64,000 bases of DNA from Streptomyces djakartensis (GCF_014651075.1 NZ_BMWE01000014.1:123791-187790), one strand, 5' to 3'; positions 42,453 to 51,659 are shown, counted from the first letter of the stretch. Numbers and translations: made by a program. The notes: generated by a model from the sequence alone, not told the origin.

Positions 42453-44069
42453 ATGACATGGACAGGTCACATCCTGAGTCGCCGTAGGGCACTGGCCGCC
42501 ACCACCGGCCTGACCGTCGGCGCCCTGCTGCCGGCTGATCCGGCGAGAGCCGCCGCCTCGGCGCCGGCCGCCTCGTACGGGAACCCGGTGGTCTGGCAGG
42601 ACTTCGCGGACATCGACATCATCCGCGTCGGGGACACCTACTACTGCTCCGCCTCGACGATGCACTACTCGCCGGGCGCACCTGTCCTGCGTTCGTACGA
42701 CCTGGTGAACTGGGAGATCGCCGGCCACTCGGTGCCCGTCCTGGACTTCGGCTCCAAGTACGACCTGAACGGCGGGCGCGGCTACGTCAGAGGGATCTGG
42801 GCGTCGTCGCTCGCCTACCGTCCCGCCGAGCGGACGTTCTACTGGCTCGGGCAGATCGATTTCGCCGCGACCTACGTCTACACGGCCACCGCCGTCGAGG
42901 GGCCCTGGACCAGACACGCGGCGCTGCCTCAGGTCTACTACGACGCGGGGCTGCTGGTGGACGACGACAACACCCTGTACGTGGCGTACGGCAACGGCGC
43001 CATCCATGTGGCCCAGCTGTCCGCGGACGGACGCCGTCAGGTGCGGACGCAGCAGGTGTTCAGCACCCCGTCGAGCATCGGCACCCTGGAGGGCTCCCGC
43101 TTCTACAAGATCAACGGAAGCTACTACATCTTCCTGACCCGACCGGCCAACGGCCAGTACATCCTGAGGTCGACCAGCGGCCCCTTCGGCCCCTACACAC
43201 TGCGGCAGGTCCTGCTCGACCTGCCCGGACCCATCTCCGGCGGAGGTGTGCCGCACCAGGGCGGGCTGGTGCGGACGCAGGGCGGGGCCTGGTACTACAT
43301 GGCCTTCGTCGACGCCTATCCGGGCGGCCGGATGCCCGCCCTGGCTCCCGTCAGCTGGACTTCGGACGGCTGGCCCGCGGTCCAGCTCGTGAACGGCGCG
43401 TGGGGCAGGTCGTATCCCAGCCCGGTCGTACCACCGCCACCTCGGCAGGTCACTCCCCTGACCGGGGTCGACACCTTCGACGGCACGGTCCTCAAGCCCA
43501 GGTGGGAGTGGAACCACAACCCGGACAACGGCAAGTGGTCGGTGAGCGACGGCCTGACCCTGCGCACCGCGACCGTCACCAACGACCTCTACCAGGCCCG
43601 CAACACGCTCACCCACCGCATCCAGGGGCCGACCTCAACGGCGACGGTCCAGCTCGACCACTCCGCGATGGCGGACGGCGACCGGGCCGGGCTCGCGCTG
43701 CTGCGGGACTCCTCCGCGTGGATCGGGCTGAAACGTGACGGCGGTACGACGCGTCTGGTCATGGTCGACGGGCTGACCATGAACGGCAGTTGGAACACCA
43801 CCGGCACCGGGACCGAGCGGGCGAGCGCCGGTGTGCCGGGCGGGCGGCTCTGGCTGAGGGCGAACGCCGACATCCGTCCCGGAGCGTCCCGGCCCGGCAC
43901 CTTCTCCTACAGCACCGACGGGGTCAACTTCACCCGCCTCGGGCCCGCTTTCGCCATGGGCAACGACTGGCGGTTCTTCATGGGCTACCGGTTCGCCCTC
44001 TTCAACCACGCGACACGGGCGCTGGGCGGCTCGGTCCGCGTGACGCGGTTCGAACTGTCCACCCCCTGA
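42453..44069 (+). CDS. Tat-exported glycoside hydrolase family 43 (xylosidase/arabinofuranosidase)
   Basis: 538 residues. A twin-arginine signal is visible (ILSRRRALAATTGLTVGALL). Residues ~40-340 form the GH43 five-bladed propeller: NPVVWQDFADIDIIRVGDTY (catalytic base Asp), YYDAGLLVDDDNTLYVAYGN and GTLEGSRFYKINGSYYIFLT (Glu as general acid). The C-terminal ~170 residues form a beta-sandwich of the kind attached to GH43 beta-xylosidases (FDGTVLKPRWEWNHNPDNGK; HSAMADGDRAGLALLRDSSA). Secreted folded; removes xylose or arabinose from xylan. 61 bp before the GH10-GH62 gene. Confidence 0.88.
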   Translation: MTWTGHILSRRRALAATTGLTVGALLPADPARAAASAPAASYGNPVVWQDFADIDIIRVGDTYYCSASTMHYSPGAPVLRSYDLVNWEIAGHSVPVLDFGSKYDLNGGRGYVRGIWASSLAYRPAERTFYWLGQIDFAATYVYTATAVEGPWTRHAALPQVYYDAGLLVDDDNTLYVAYGNGAIHVAQLSADGRRQVRTQQVFSTPSSIGTLEGSRFYKINGSYYIFLTRPANGQYILRSTSGPFGPYTLRQVLLDLPGPISGGGVPHQGGLVRTQGGAWYYMAFVDAYPGGRMPALAPVSWTSDGWPAVQLVNGAWGRSYPSPVVPPPPRQVTPLTGVDTFDGTVLKPRWEWNHNPDNGKWSVSDGLTLRTATVTNDLYQARNTLTHRIQGPTSTATVQLDHSAMADGDRAGLALLRDSSAWIGLKRDGGTTRLVMVDGLTMNGSWNTTGTGTERASAGVPGGRLWLRANADIRPGASRPGTFSYSTDGVNFTRLGPAFAMGNDWRFFMGYRFALFNHATRALGGSVRVTRFELSTP

Positions 44070-44130
44070 ACGACCGGCCACCGCCGTTCCACTGCTCGTG
44101 ATCACCCGCAGGCAATCCACGAGGAGACAC

Positions 44131-46242
44131 ATGAACCCCCATCTCAGGCGAAGCGGACGTCGCCGGACGCCGCTGTTGGGCCTGCTGGCCGCCACGGCGC
44201 TGCTGGCGGGCGGCGCGACAGCCACCCAGGCGGCCCCCGCCTCGCCCTCCACCGCACCGGCCGCACCGAAGGCGAGCACCCTCGGTGCCCAGGCGGCCCA
44301 GTCCGGACGGTACTTCGGGACAGCCGTGGCGGCCGGGAGGCTGGGCGACGGCGTGTACACCACGATCCTCGACCGCGAGTTCAACTCGGTCACGGCGGAG
44401 AACGAGATGAAGTGGGACGCCACGGAACGCTCCCGTGGCTCGTTCACCTTCGGGCCCGCCGACCAGATCGTCAACCGGGCCCTCGGGCGCGGCCAGCGGG
44501 TCCGCGGCCACACCCTGGTATGGCACTCCCAACTGCCCGGCTGGGTCAACTCGATCCGCGACGCGGGCACGCTGCGCAGCGTGATGAACCACCACATCAA
44601 CACGCTCGTGTCCCGCTACCGGGGCAAGATCCACTCCTGGGACGTGGTCAACGAGGCGTTCGCCGACGGCGGCAGCGGCCAGCTGCGCGGCTCGGTGTTC
44701 CGCGACGTGCTGGGCACCGGCTTCCTCGAGGAGGCGTTCCGCTCCGCTCGCTCCGCGGATCCGTCGGCCAAGCTCTGCTACAACGACTACAACATCGAGA
44801 ACTGGAGCGACGCCAAGACCCAGGGCGTCTACCGCCTGGTGCGCGACTTCAAGGCGCGCGGCGTGCCCATCGACTGCGTCGGCCTCCAGGCCCACTTCGG
44901 CGCCGGGGGACCGCCGGCGAGCTTCCAGACGACGCTGTCGAACTTCGCCGCCCTCGGCGTGGACGTCCAGATCACCGAGCTGGACATCGCGCAGGCGCCG
45001 CCGAGCGCGTACGCGAACACGGTCCGGGCCTGCATGAACGTCGCGCGCTGCACCGGCATCACCGTCTGGGGCATCCGCGACAGCGACTCCTGGCGCAGCG
45101 GGGAGAACCCGTTGCTGTTCGACCGCGGCGGCAACAAGAAGCCCGCCTACCAGGCCACCCTGTCGGCCATGGGCGGGTCGGCGGTGACGCGGGCGGACTC
45201 GGGCCCGGCCCGGGAACCGGCCACGGCACGCGACGCGGCGGGCCGCACCGACGCACGCTCACAGCGCTCACCCGGGTCCGCCACGGCCCTGCCCTCCTCC
45301 TACCGCTGGAGCTCCAGCGGCCCGCTGATCGCCCCGAAGCCGGACGCGACCCACAACATCGCGGGGATCAAGGACCCGACCGTCGTGCACCACAACGGCA
45401 AGTACCACGTCTTCGCGAGCACCGCGCGCTCGGCCGGATACAACCTGGTGTACCTGAGCTTCTCCGACTGGTCGCAGGCGGGTTCGGCCACGCACCACTA
45501 TCTGGACCGCACGGCCATCGGAGCCGGCTACCGGGCCGCGCCGCAGGTCTTCTACTACGCACCCCAGCGACTGTGGTACCTCGTCTACCAGACGGGCAAC
45601 GCCTCGTACTCGACCAATCCCGACATCAGCAATCCCAACGGCTGGAGCGCACCGCGCAACTTCTACTCCTCCATGCCGGAGATCATCCGGCAGAACATCG
45701 GCAACGGCCACTGGGTCGACATGTGGGTGATCTGCGACAACGCCAACTGCTATCTGTTCTCCTCCGACGACAACGGGCACCTCTACCGTTCGCGGACGAG
45801 TGCCGGGCAGTTCCCGAACGGCTTCACGGACACGGTCATCGCCCTGCGGGACTCCAACAAGTACGCCCTGTTCGAAGCGAGCAACGTCTACAAGGTGCAG
45901 GGCAGTAACCAGTACCTGCTGCTCGTGGAGGCGATCGGGTCGGACGGCCGGCGCTGGTTCCGGTCCTGGACCTCCGGCAGTCTCGCCGGGTCGTGGACGC
46001 CGCTCGCCGCGACCGAGGGCAACCCCTTCGCCAGGGCGAACAACGTCACCTTCCCGGCGGGCGCCTGGACCAGGGACATCAGCCACGGCGAGATGATCCG
46101 CGCGGGCAACGACCAGACGCTGACCATCAACTCGTGCCGCCTGCAGTACCTGTACCAGGGCCTGGACCCGAACGCGAGCGGCGACTACAACAGCCTGCCC
46201 TGGCGGCTCGGCCTGCTGACCCAGACCAACCCGACCTGCTGA
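44131..46242 (+). CDS. Bifunctional GH10 endo-xylanase - GH62 arabinofuranosidase
   Basis: 703 residues from ATG 44131 (GAGGAG upstream). Sec signal (LLGLLAATALLAGGATATQA). GH10 barrel ~50-348: WHSQLPGWVN, acid/base E175 in WDVVNEAFADG and nucleophile E283 in VQITELDIAQ. A Ser/Thr/Ala linker (~350-385) leads to GH62, ~388-703: AGIKDPTVVHHNGKYHVFAS (catalytic Asp near 415), MPEIIRQNIGNGHWVDMWVI and FEASNVYKVQGSNQYLLLVE. One chain can cut the xylan backbone and remove arabinose branches. The usual CBM13 or CBM2 carbohydrate-binding module is absent, replaced by the second enzyme. Confidence 0.93.
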   Translation: MNPHLRRSGRRRTPLLGLLAATALLAGGATATQAAPASPSTAPAAPKASTLGAQAAQSGRYFGTAVAAGRLGDGVYTTILDREFNSVTAENEMKWDATERSRGSFTFGPADQIVNRALGRGQRVRGHTLVWHSQLPGWVNSIRDAGTLRSVMNHHINTLVSRYRGKIHSWDVVNEAFADGGSGQLRGSVFRDVLGTGFLEEAFRSARSADPSAKLCYNDYNIENWSDAKTQGVYRLVRDFKARGVPIDCVGLQAHFGAGGPPASFQTTLSNFAALGVDVQITELDIAQAPPSAYANTVRACMNVARCTGITVWGIRDSDSWRSGENPLLFDRGGNKKPAYQATLSAMGGSAVTRADSGPAREPATARDAAGRTDARSQRSPGSATALPSSYRWSSSGPLIAPKPDATHNIAGIKDPTVVHHNGKYHVFASTARSAGYNLVYLSFSDWSQAGSATHHYLDRTAIGAGYRAAPQVFYYAPQRLWYLVYQTGNASYSTNPDISNPNGWSAPRNFYSSMPEIIRQNIGNGHWVDMWVICDNANCYLFSSDDNGHLYRSRTSAGQFPNGFTDTVIALRDSNKYALFEASNVYKVQGSNQYLLLVEAIGSDGRRWFRSWTSGSLAGSWTPLAATEGNPFARANNVTFPAGAWTRDISHGEMIRAGNDQTLTINSCRLQYLYQGLDPNASGDYNSLPWRLGLLTQTNPTC

Positions 46243-46248
46243 CGTCCG

Positions 46249-46275
46249 CGGGCCCCGCTGCCCTCGCGGGGCCCG
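46249..46275. terminator. Terminator between converging xylanase and DUF488 genes
   Basis: CGGGCCCCGC (46249-46258) pairs with GCGGGGCCCG (46266-46275) around a 7-base loop, in a 34-bp spacer. Confidence 0.75.
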
Positions 46276-46276
46276 T

Positions 46277-46819
46277 TCACCGCCGGTCCCCGGCCAGGTC
46301 GTCGTAGACGAGCAGGCCGTCCTCGCTCAACCGGACGCCCGGCGTCGGGACGTGGACGTGCTGCCGGCCGTCGTGCATCAGATGGCACACCGGTACCCCC
46401 CGGACGAGGACGGCGAAGTCGGCGATCAGGCGGCGGTGGCAGCGCCACCAGACCGACTCGCCGCACATCACCGCGGGACGAGCCGCTTCGGCCTCGGCCA
46501 GCAGCCGTTCCATCGCGGCGACGAAGCCGGGTGTCCTGGTGTGTGCGGCGTAGCCGCGGAACGAGGTGTTGCGCCAGACGACGTCGGGGCTGTCCGGAGG
46601 CGGTTTGCGGTATCCGCCGAGGTCGGGCTCCCACCGGTAGGCGATGCCCGCGGCCGGCAGCCACGCGGCCAGGCGTTCCCGGGCCAGGTCGGGATCCCGA
46701 CGGCTGCCCGGGGCGATGCGCACGTCGACCACGTCGGTGACGCCCGCGCCGTGCAGCAGCCGGGCGATCTGCCCGCGGTCGGCGGTGCCGTGCCCGAAGG
46801 TGATCAGTGGCGGTTCCAT
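46277..46819 (-). CDS. DUF488 domain protein
   Basis: 180 residues from ATG 46819. DUF488 landmarks: LITFGHGTADRGQIARLLHG, DVVDVRIAPGSRRDPDL, YRWEPDLGGYRKPPPDSPDV and AVMCGESVWWRCHRRLIAD, where family members usually have L-x-C-x-E-x-x-x-x-x-CHR. The Cys/Cys-His-Arg set is present (MCGESVWWRCHR). Function unproven; a metal or nucleotide-related enzyme is possible. Monocistronic. Confidence 0.85.
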   Translation of the reverse strand: MEPPLITFGHGTADRGQIARLLHGAGVTDVVDVRIAPGSRRDPDLARERLAAWLPAAGIAYRWEPDLGGYRKPPPDSPDVVWRNTSFRGYAAHTRTPGFVAAMERLLAEAEAARPAVMCGESVWWRCHRRLIADFAVLVRGVPVCHLMHDGRQHVHVPTPGVRLSEDGLLVYDDLAGDRR

Positions 46820-46962
46820 GTCTGCGGGTTCGCTGTCCACGAGTGCGCTGTTCGAGTTCGCCGGGTCTTCGAGTTCGCCGCGTCTGGTTTGTCCTGAAGT
46901 GGCGGCGGCAACCCGGGTACCCGGGATCCGGCACGGGCAGCCGGGTGGAACAGAGGTGTCCG

Positions 46963-48057
46963 ATGACGACTATCGGCGTGGAAGAGGAGTACCTGCTGCT
47001 CGACCCGGTCACGGGCCTGCCGGTGCCCCATGCGGACAAGGTCCGTTCGGCGGCGGGCCTGGGGCGTCTCGTGGCCGATCAGGAGGTGCAGTACGAGCTG
47101 CTCCAGGCGCAGGTCGAGGTGGCCACCCCGGTGTGCGGGACCCTGGAGGAGGTCGGCGGGCATCTGCTGCGCCTGCGGCACGCGATCTCGATGGCCGCCG
47201 AGGAGCACGGCTGCCGGATCGCGACCTGCGGGACACCGCCGCTGCGGCACGGCCGCCCGATGGCCGTGACCGACCAGGCCCGGTACCGGGCCATGGTGAC
47301 GCAGGCCCCGCAGCTGGTGGCGGAACAGCTGGTCAACGGCACGCACGTGCATGTCGGCGTGCCGGACCGGGAGGCGGGTGTGCAGGTCCTGAACCGGATC
47401 CGGGCCTGGTTGCCGACGCTGACGGCCATGTCGGCGAACTCCCCGCTCTGGGACGGCGGCGACACCGGCTTCGCGAGCTGGCGCACGGTCATCTTCGGCC
47501 GCTGGCCGGTCAGCGGCATGCCCCCGTACTTCCACGACGCCGCCGACCACGACCGGCGGGTCCAGCGGCTGCTGGACGCCGGTCTGATCTCGGACGTCGG
47601 TCAGCTCTACTGGCAGGCGCGCCTGTCCTCCCGCTACCCCACCGTCGAGGTGCGCTGCCTCGACGTCCAGCTGAGCGCCGACGAGGCCGTCATGCTCGCC
47701 GCCGTCACCCGGGCTCTCGTCGACACCGCTCTGGCGGAGACCGCCGCCGGGGCGCCCGTGCCCGACTTTGCCCCGGAACTGCTCCAGGCCGCCATGTGGC
47801 ACGCCGCCCGCCATGGCCTCGACGACACCCTGGTCAGCCCGGGCGGCGAGGCGCACCGTGCCGGGGACGTGCTGTACGAGTTCCTGCGGCATGTCTCGCC
47901 GGCGCTCGAGGCGTCCGGGGACAGCCGTCAGGTGACCTCCCTGGTCCACCGGCTCCTGCAGAACGGAACCGGAGCGGACCGGCAGCGCGCCGCCCTCGCA
48001 CACGGTGGCCTCCGGGCGGTCACCGACCTGGTCAGCGGCCAGGGCGCGGCGGCGTGA
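46963..48057 (+). CDS. YbdK-type carboxylate-amine ligase (GCS2 family)
   Basis: 364 residues from ATG 46963 (AGAGGTG upstream). Glutamate-cysteine ligase family 2: TIGVEEEYLLLDPVTGLPVP at the N-terminus, YELLQAQVEVATPVCGTLEE, NGTHVHVGVPDREAGVQVLN, ALSANSPLW-type region (LTAMSANSPLWDGGDTGFAS) and SRYPTVEVRCLDVQLSADEA. Forms gamma-glutamyl-type amide bonds with ATP; YbdK proteins have weak GCS activity and the physiological substrate is unclear. Leads a rightward run with SRPBCC and small genes. Confidence 0.9.
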   Translation: MTTIGVEEEYLLLDPVTGLPVPHADKVRSAAGLGRLVADQEVQYELLQAQVEVATPVCGTLEEVGGHLLRLRHAISMAAEEHGCRIATCGTPPLRHGRPMAVTDQARYRAMVTQAPQLVAEQLVNGTHVHVGVPDREAGVQVLNRIRAWLPTLTAMSANSPLWDGGDTGFASWRTVIFGRWPVSGMPPYFHDAADHDRRVQRLLDAGLISDVGQLYWQARLSSRYPTVEVRCLDVQLSADEAVMLAAVTRALVDTALAETAAGAPVPDFAPELLQAAMWHAARHGLDDTLVSPGGEAHRAGDVLYEFLRHVSPALEASGDSRQVTSLVHRLLQNGTGADRQRAALAHGGLRAVTDLVSGQGAAA

Positions 48058-48157
48058 AGCCCCTGGCGGCCGGCTCGGAGCGGGCCGCCGAGGGTTACCG
48101 CGGGACAGGCTGGGAACGCGACGCGCTCCAGGAACCCGAGGGGAGGCCGGTGACGCG

Positions 48158-48571
48158 ATGACCGAGCACGAACGTTCACGCACGATGCCCGCACCGCCCG
48201 AGCACGTCTTCGACCAGGCGGCGAACGTCGGTCAGCTGGACACCTGGCTGCCGGCGGCGCCGCATGCGCAGGCCGCGGACCTGCCCGCCGTCACCGTGCA
48301 CGAGGACCGCACCGACACGGGCACCTCCGCCGTGCTGCGCGCCCGGCCCGACCGGCTGCGGCTCGAGTGGGGCACCCGCGACCAGGGCGGTTGCACGGGG
48401 TGGCTCCAGGTCTCCGGCATCGGCGGGGGCGCCAGTGAGGTGACGATGCACCTGTCGTTCGCCGACGACAGCCACGATCCGGGCGGGACGACGGTGGGCG
48501 ACGCCTTGGAAACCAGCCTGAAGCGCCTGGAGGAACAGGTGCGGCTGCGCGTCGAGCACACCGCGGGCTGA
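48158..48571 (+). CDS. SRPBCC-fold protein
   Basis: 137 residues from ATG 48158 (GGGAGG 11 bases upstream; GTG 48150 is an alternative). Bet-v1-like/polyketide-cyclase fold: MPAPPEHVFDQAANVGQLDT, WLPAAPHAQ, SEVTMHLSFADDSHDPGG and a long C-terminal helix (ALETSLKRLEEQVRLRVEHT). Small hydrophobic-ligand binding is the family theme. No catalytic inference. 100 bp downstream of the YbdK-type gene. Confidence 0.8.
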   Translation: MTEHERSRTMPAPPEHVFDQAANVGQLDTWLPAAPHAQAADLPAVTVHEDRTDTGTSAVLRARPDRLRLEWGTRDQGGCTGWLQVSGIGGGASEVTMHLSFADDSHDPGGTTVGDALETSLKRLEEQVRLRVEHTAG

Positions 48572-48585
48572 AGGGGGCGTACGCC

Positions 48586-48894
48586 ATGGCACGCGTCAAG
48601 CAGTACGCCGTCGCCGCGTCCGCACAGTGGACCGACGAGGAGGAAGGCAGGCGCCGGCTGCCCTCCGGTGAGGTGCACGCCTGGGAACCGGGCCTGAACC
48701 AGACCGTCTGCGGGCTGTCGCTCAGCCGCTCCCAGCTCGTCCGTTTCCCGCACGTCGCATGGCCGGACACCTTCCCGGAGTCCGGAGGTGCCGCGGACCG
48801 GGTGCGCCGCCAGTGCCCGCGCTGCGCCTCAGTGGCCGGACGCCGTGATCAGGACGCACGCCCCCGCTGGCGTCGCGTGCACCCGCGGCCTTGA
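48586..48894 (+). CDS. Small conserved hypothetical protein with CxxC
   Basis: 102 residues from ATG 48586 (AAGGGGGCG upstream), 14 bp after the SRPBCC gene. Pattern VKQYAVAASAQWTDEEEGRR, then EPGLNQTVCGLSLSRSQLVR, and a C-terminal CPRC in DRVRRQCPRCASVAGRR. Two cysteine positions (TVCG; CPRC) suggest a small zinc ribbon. No function is known to me. Confidence 0.75.
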   Translation: MARVKQYAVAASAQWTDEEEGRRRLPSGEVHAWEPGLNQTVCGLSLSRSQLVRFPHVAWPDTFPESGGAADRVRRQCPRCASVAGRRDQDARPRWRRVHPRP

Positions 48895-48947
48895 ACCCAC
48901 CCGCCCGGCCGCGTTTCCCCTCCGGGCCGACGGGCACTCGCCGCGCC

Positions 48948-50219
48948 ATGAATCAGAGTCGTCGTCCACCGATCGCCGACAGCTCTCTCGCCCTGCTCGC
49001 CCAGGGGTACACCTGGCTCCCCGGCCGCAGGCGCCGCACCACGGCCCCCCTCGTGCGCGCCCGGCTCATGGGACAGCACGCTGTCGCCCTGCACGGCCCC
49101 GAGGCCGTGCGGTTCTTCTACGACGAGCGGCACGTGGAGCGCCGAACGGCGCTTCCGGGCCCGGTACTGAGCACACTGTTCGGGCACGGGGCCGTGCACA
49201 CCCTGGACGGGCGGGACCACCGCGTCCGCAAGGAGATGTTCCTCTCGCTGCTCACCGGTGCGGAGGCGGTCGCCGGTCTGGTGGACCGCGTGAGCCTGGT
49301 GTGGGACGAGGCGGCAAAGTCGTGGTCCGGCCGCCGGATCGTGCTCTTCGACGAGGCGAGCCGGGTGCTCGCCCAAGGCGTGTGCCACTGGGCCGGCGTC
49401 CCGCTCGACGACGCCGGCCCGGTGGCCCGGGACATGGTCGCCATGGTCGACGGTTTCGCCACGCCGGGGCCGCGCCACTGGCGAGCCCGCCGCGCACGCG
49501 CACGCAGTGAGGCGTGGCTGGGGCAGCTGGTGGAGGAGGTACGGGCGGGGTCCGTCACCCCGCCGGCCGGGTCCGCACTGGACGTGGTGGCCCGGCACCG
49601 GGACGCCGACGGCCGGGCCCTCGACCCGCGCATCGCCGCCGTCGAACTGCTCAACGTCATCCGCCCGACCGTCGCCGTCGCCTGGTTCGTCAGCTACGCC
49701 GGTCACGCGCTGCGCCCAAGGCCCGACGTCCGGGAGCGTCTGAAGGGCGACGACCTCTCCTACGCCGTGGCGTTCGCCCACGAGCTGCGGCGCTTCTACC
49801 CCTTCGTTCCCTTCGTCGGCGGCCGGGCCGTCACCGACCTCGAGTGGCGGGGAGAGCCCATTCCGGCCGGCACGATGATCCTGCTCGACGTGTTCGGGCA
49901 GAACCACGATCCCGCTCTCCACGACGACCCGTACACCTTCGAACCACGCCGTTTCCTGGAGCGGCCGCCCGCACGGGACGAGCTGATTCCGCAGGGCGGC
50001 GGCGACCGGGCCGCCGGTCACCGCTGCCCCGGCGAGGATGTGACGGTCGCGCTGCTGCGGGCCCTCGGGCCACGGCTGGCCCGGCTGGAGTACGACGTGC
50101 CCGAGCAGGACCTGCGGATTCCGCTGAACCGCATGCCGTCCCGCGTGCGCAGCGGATTCGTCATCGAGGGCGTCCGTGCTCCCGCGCCTGCCCCGAGGGT
50201 GAGGCAGGCGGCGTCCTGA
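48948..50219 (+). CDS. Cytochrome P450, CYP152-like fatty-acid peroxygenase
   Basis: 423 residues from ATG 48948. Heme ligand C360 in GDRAAGHRCPGEDVT, with the CYP152-type spacing GGGDxxxGHRCPGE. ExxR is E279/R282. The I-helix has R239-P240 (ELLNVIRPTVAVAWFVSYAG) where ordinary P450s have the acid-alcohol pair. In CYP152 peroxygenases this Arg binds the substrate carboxylate and H2O2 replaces the electron chain. Predicted to hydroxylate or decarboxylate fatty acids using peroxide, soluble. No ferredoxin gene is adjacent, which fits. Convergent with an SDR gene. Confidence 0.88.
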   Translation: MNQSRRPPIADSSLALLAQGYTWLPGRRRRTTAPLVRARLMGQHAVALHGPEAVRFFYDERHVERRTALPGPVLSTLFGHGAVHTLDGRDHRVRKEMFLSLLTGAEAVAGLVDRVSLVWDEAAKSWSGRRIVLFDEASRVLAQGVCHWAGVPLDDAGPVARDMVAMVDGFATPGPRHWRARRARARSEAWLGQLVEEVRAGSVTPPAGSALDVVARHRDADGRALDPRIAAVELLNVIRPTVAVAWFVSYAGHALRPRPDVRERLKGDDLSYAVAFAHELRRFYPFVPFVGGRAVTDLEWRGEPIPAGTMILLDVFGQNHDPALHDDPYTFEPRRFLERPPARDELIPQGGGDRAAGHRCPGEDVTVALLRALGPRLARLEYDVPEQDLRIPLNRMPSRVRSGFVIEGVRAPAPAPRVRQAAS

Positions 50220-50263
50220 ATCCTTCCTGACCCCTAGGTGGACCTCGGCGGGGCGAGGGCGGG

Positions 50264-50305
50264 GCGACGGCACCGTGTGCGGGTGTCCGCACACGGTGCC
50301 GTCGC
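50264..50305. terminator. Very strong bidirectional terminator
   Basis: 19-bp perfect stem (50264-50282 with 50287-50305) and a 4-base loop, between the converging P450 and SDR genes. Confidence 0.85.
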
Positions 50306-50312
50306 GCTGCCG

Positions 50313-51302
50313 TCAGGAGGCCACCGGATTCCGCGCCATGCGACGCCCGGCGGTCACGGCCGCTCCCGCGAGTGCGGCCGCGACGGCCGTCCTGCGCATC
50401 GCGGTACGCCGTCGCCCGCCCCAGCCGCCGTGCACCGCGCCCTCCCCCTGAGCCGGTACGTGCAGGGCTCCGTGCGTGGCGGGAGCTTCCTCGTCGTGCG
50501 CCAGATGGCTCTTGTCGGTCTGCCGTGCCGTCGCCCGCTCCGCGAGTGCCGGTGCCATCCGGGACTGGCGTACCAGCGCCCGGCCGGCGGGGCCGACGAC
50601 CACTTCCCGGCGGGGGCTCCTGACGAGTCCCACGATCGCCCGGGCCACCCGCTCGGGGGTGTAGACGGGCGGCATCGCCACCACCTTGCGGCCGGTGTAG
50701 TTGGCGGCCTGCTGGAAGTGCGGCGTGTCGATGGTCGCCGGCAGCACCGTGCACACGTGGATGTCCTTCACGCCCTCGACCCGGAGCTGCTGCCGCAGGC
50801 TCGATCCGAGGCCCCGGACGGCGTGCTTGGACATGCCGTACGGGTGGCTGTAGGGCTGAGCGACGGCGCCCACGATGGACGAGACGTTGATCAACGTGCC
50901 GGTGCCCTGCTCCCGCATCACCGGCAGAGCCGCCCGGGCCCCGTAGACGTAGCCCATCACGTTGACGTCCAGTACCTTGCGGAAGTCCTCCAGCGGTACG
51001 TCCTCGAAACGGCCGAAGGCGTTGACGGCCGCGTTGTTGACCCAGACGTCGATCCGGCCGAACTCCTCCACCGCGCGCCGCGCCAGATCCTCGACCGCCT
51101 TGACGTCCGTCGTGTCGGTCGGCACGACCAGGGTCCGCGCCCCACGGTGCCTGGCGCACTCCCGCGCCGCGGCCTCCAGCGCCTCCTCGCGTCGTGCGGC
51201 GAGCACCACGGCGCAGCCCTTGCGCGCGAACGCCTCGGCCGTGGCGCGTCCGATTCCGCTGGACGCCCCGGTCACCACCACCACATGGTCGCGAAGTCGC
51301 AT
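50313..51302 (-). CDS. Short-chain dehydrogenase with C-terminal membrane tail
   Basis: 329 residues from ATG 51302 (GAGGAGGT upstream). N-terminal Rossmann VVVVTGASSGIGRATAEAFA, DVWVNNAAVNAFGRFEDVP, catalytic Ser in LINVSSIVGAVAQPYSHPYG and Y-xxx-K in HPYGMSKHAVRGLGSSLRQQ. After ~250 residues there is an extra tail with a basic, Ala-rich hydrophobic segment (MRRTAVAAALAGAAVTAGRR). This is the DUF-type 'SDR with 70-residue tail' often seen beside P450s. Converges with the P450 gene. Confidence 0.87.
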   Translation of the reverse strand: MRLRDHVVVVTGASSGIGRATAEAFARKGCAVVLAARREEALEAAARECARHRGARTLVVPTDTTDVKAVEDLARRAVEEFGRIDVWVNNAAVNAFGRFEDVPLEDFRKVLDVNVMGYVYGARAALPVMREQGTGTLINVSSIVGAVAQPYSHPYGMSKHAVRGLGSSLRQQLRVEGVKDIHVCTVLPATIDTPHFQQAANYTGRKVVAMPPVYTPERVARAIVGLVRSPRREVVVGPAGRALVRQSRMAPALAERATARQTDKSHLAHDEEAPATHGALHVPAQGEGAVHGGWGGRRRTAMRRTAVAAALAGAAVTAGRRMARNPVAS

Positions 51303-51659
51303 CCGTACCTCCTCGCATCTGCCCGAGCCGGGCACGTCGTGCCCGCTTCCGCCGCGGACGGGTACCCGGCACCGCCGGGGTCACCTCGGACCGGGGGCAG
51401 TACCGCGCGCGAGCAGGACCCGCCCCGATGCGGATGGTGGGCGGGTCCTGCTCGCGCGGACCATTGTCGGGACCGTGCGCCGGGGTGACCACGAGTGAGA
51501 CGGACCGATCTGCGCGCTCCGCGCACACCCCGTGCGCGGAGCGTGTCCCGCCACGGAGCGTGCTTCCCCTGCCGCCTGCGGGTGCGACCCCGGGTTATCC
51601 CCGTCGGCCTGCGGCGACGATACTGGCATGCGCACCTGCTCCCGCTCACAAATGGACTC
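51303..51659. other. 357-bp divergent spacer
   Basis: Contains the 20-bp inverted repeat at 51406-51458 and no convincing gene; open frames crossing it are Arg/Pro-rich. Promoters for both flanking genes are expected here, but no clear -10/-35 pair was seen. Confidence 0.5.
51406..51458. repeat. 20-bp perfect inverted repeat
   Basis: Arm 51406-51425 is the exact reverse complement of 51439-51458, with a 13-base loop. It lies between divergent genes, where a terminator is not expected. It could be a large operator, an antisense RNA terminator or the scar of a mobile element. Confidence 0.85.

Noticed and set aside
49514..50230. Alternate frame inside the P450 gene
   Set aside because: It overlaps the heme-binding region in another frame and has no recognisable motif.
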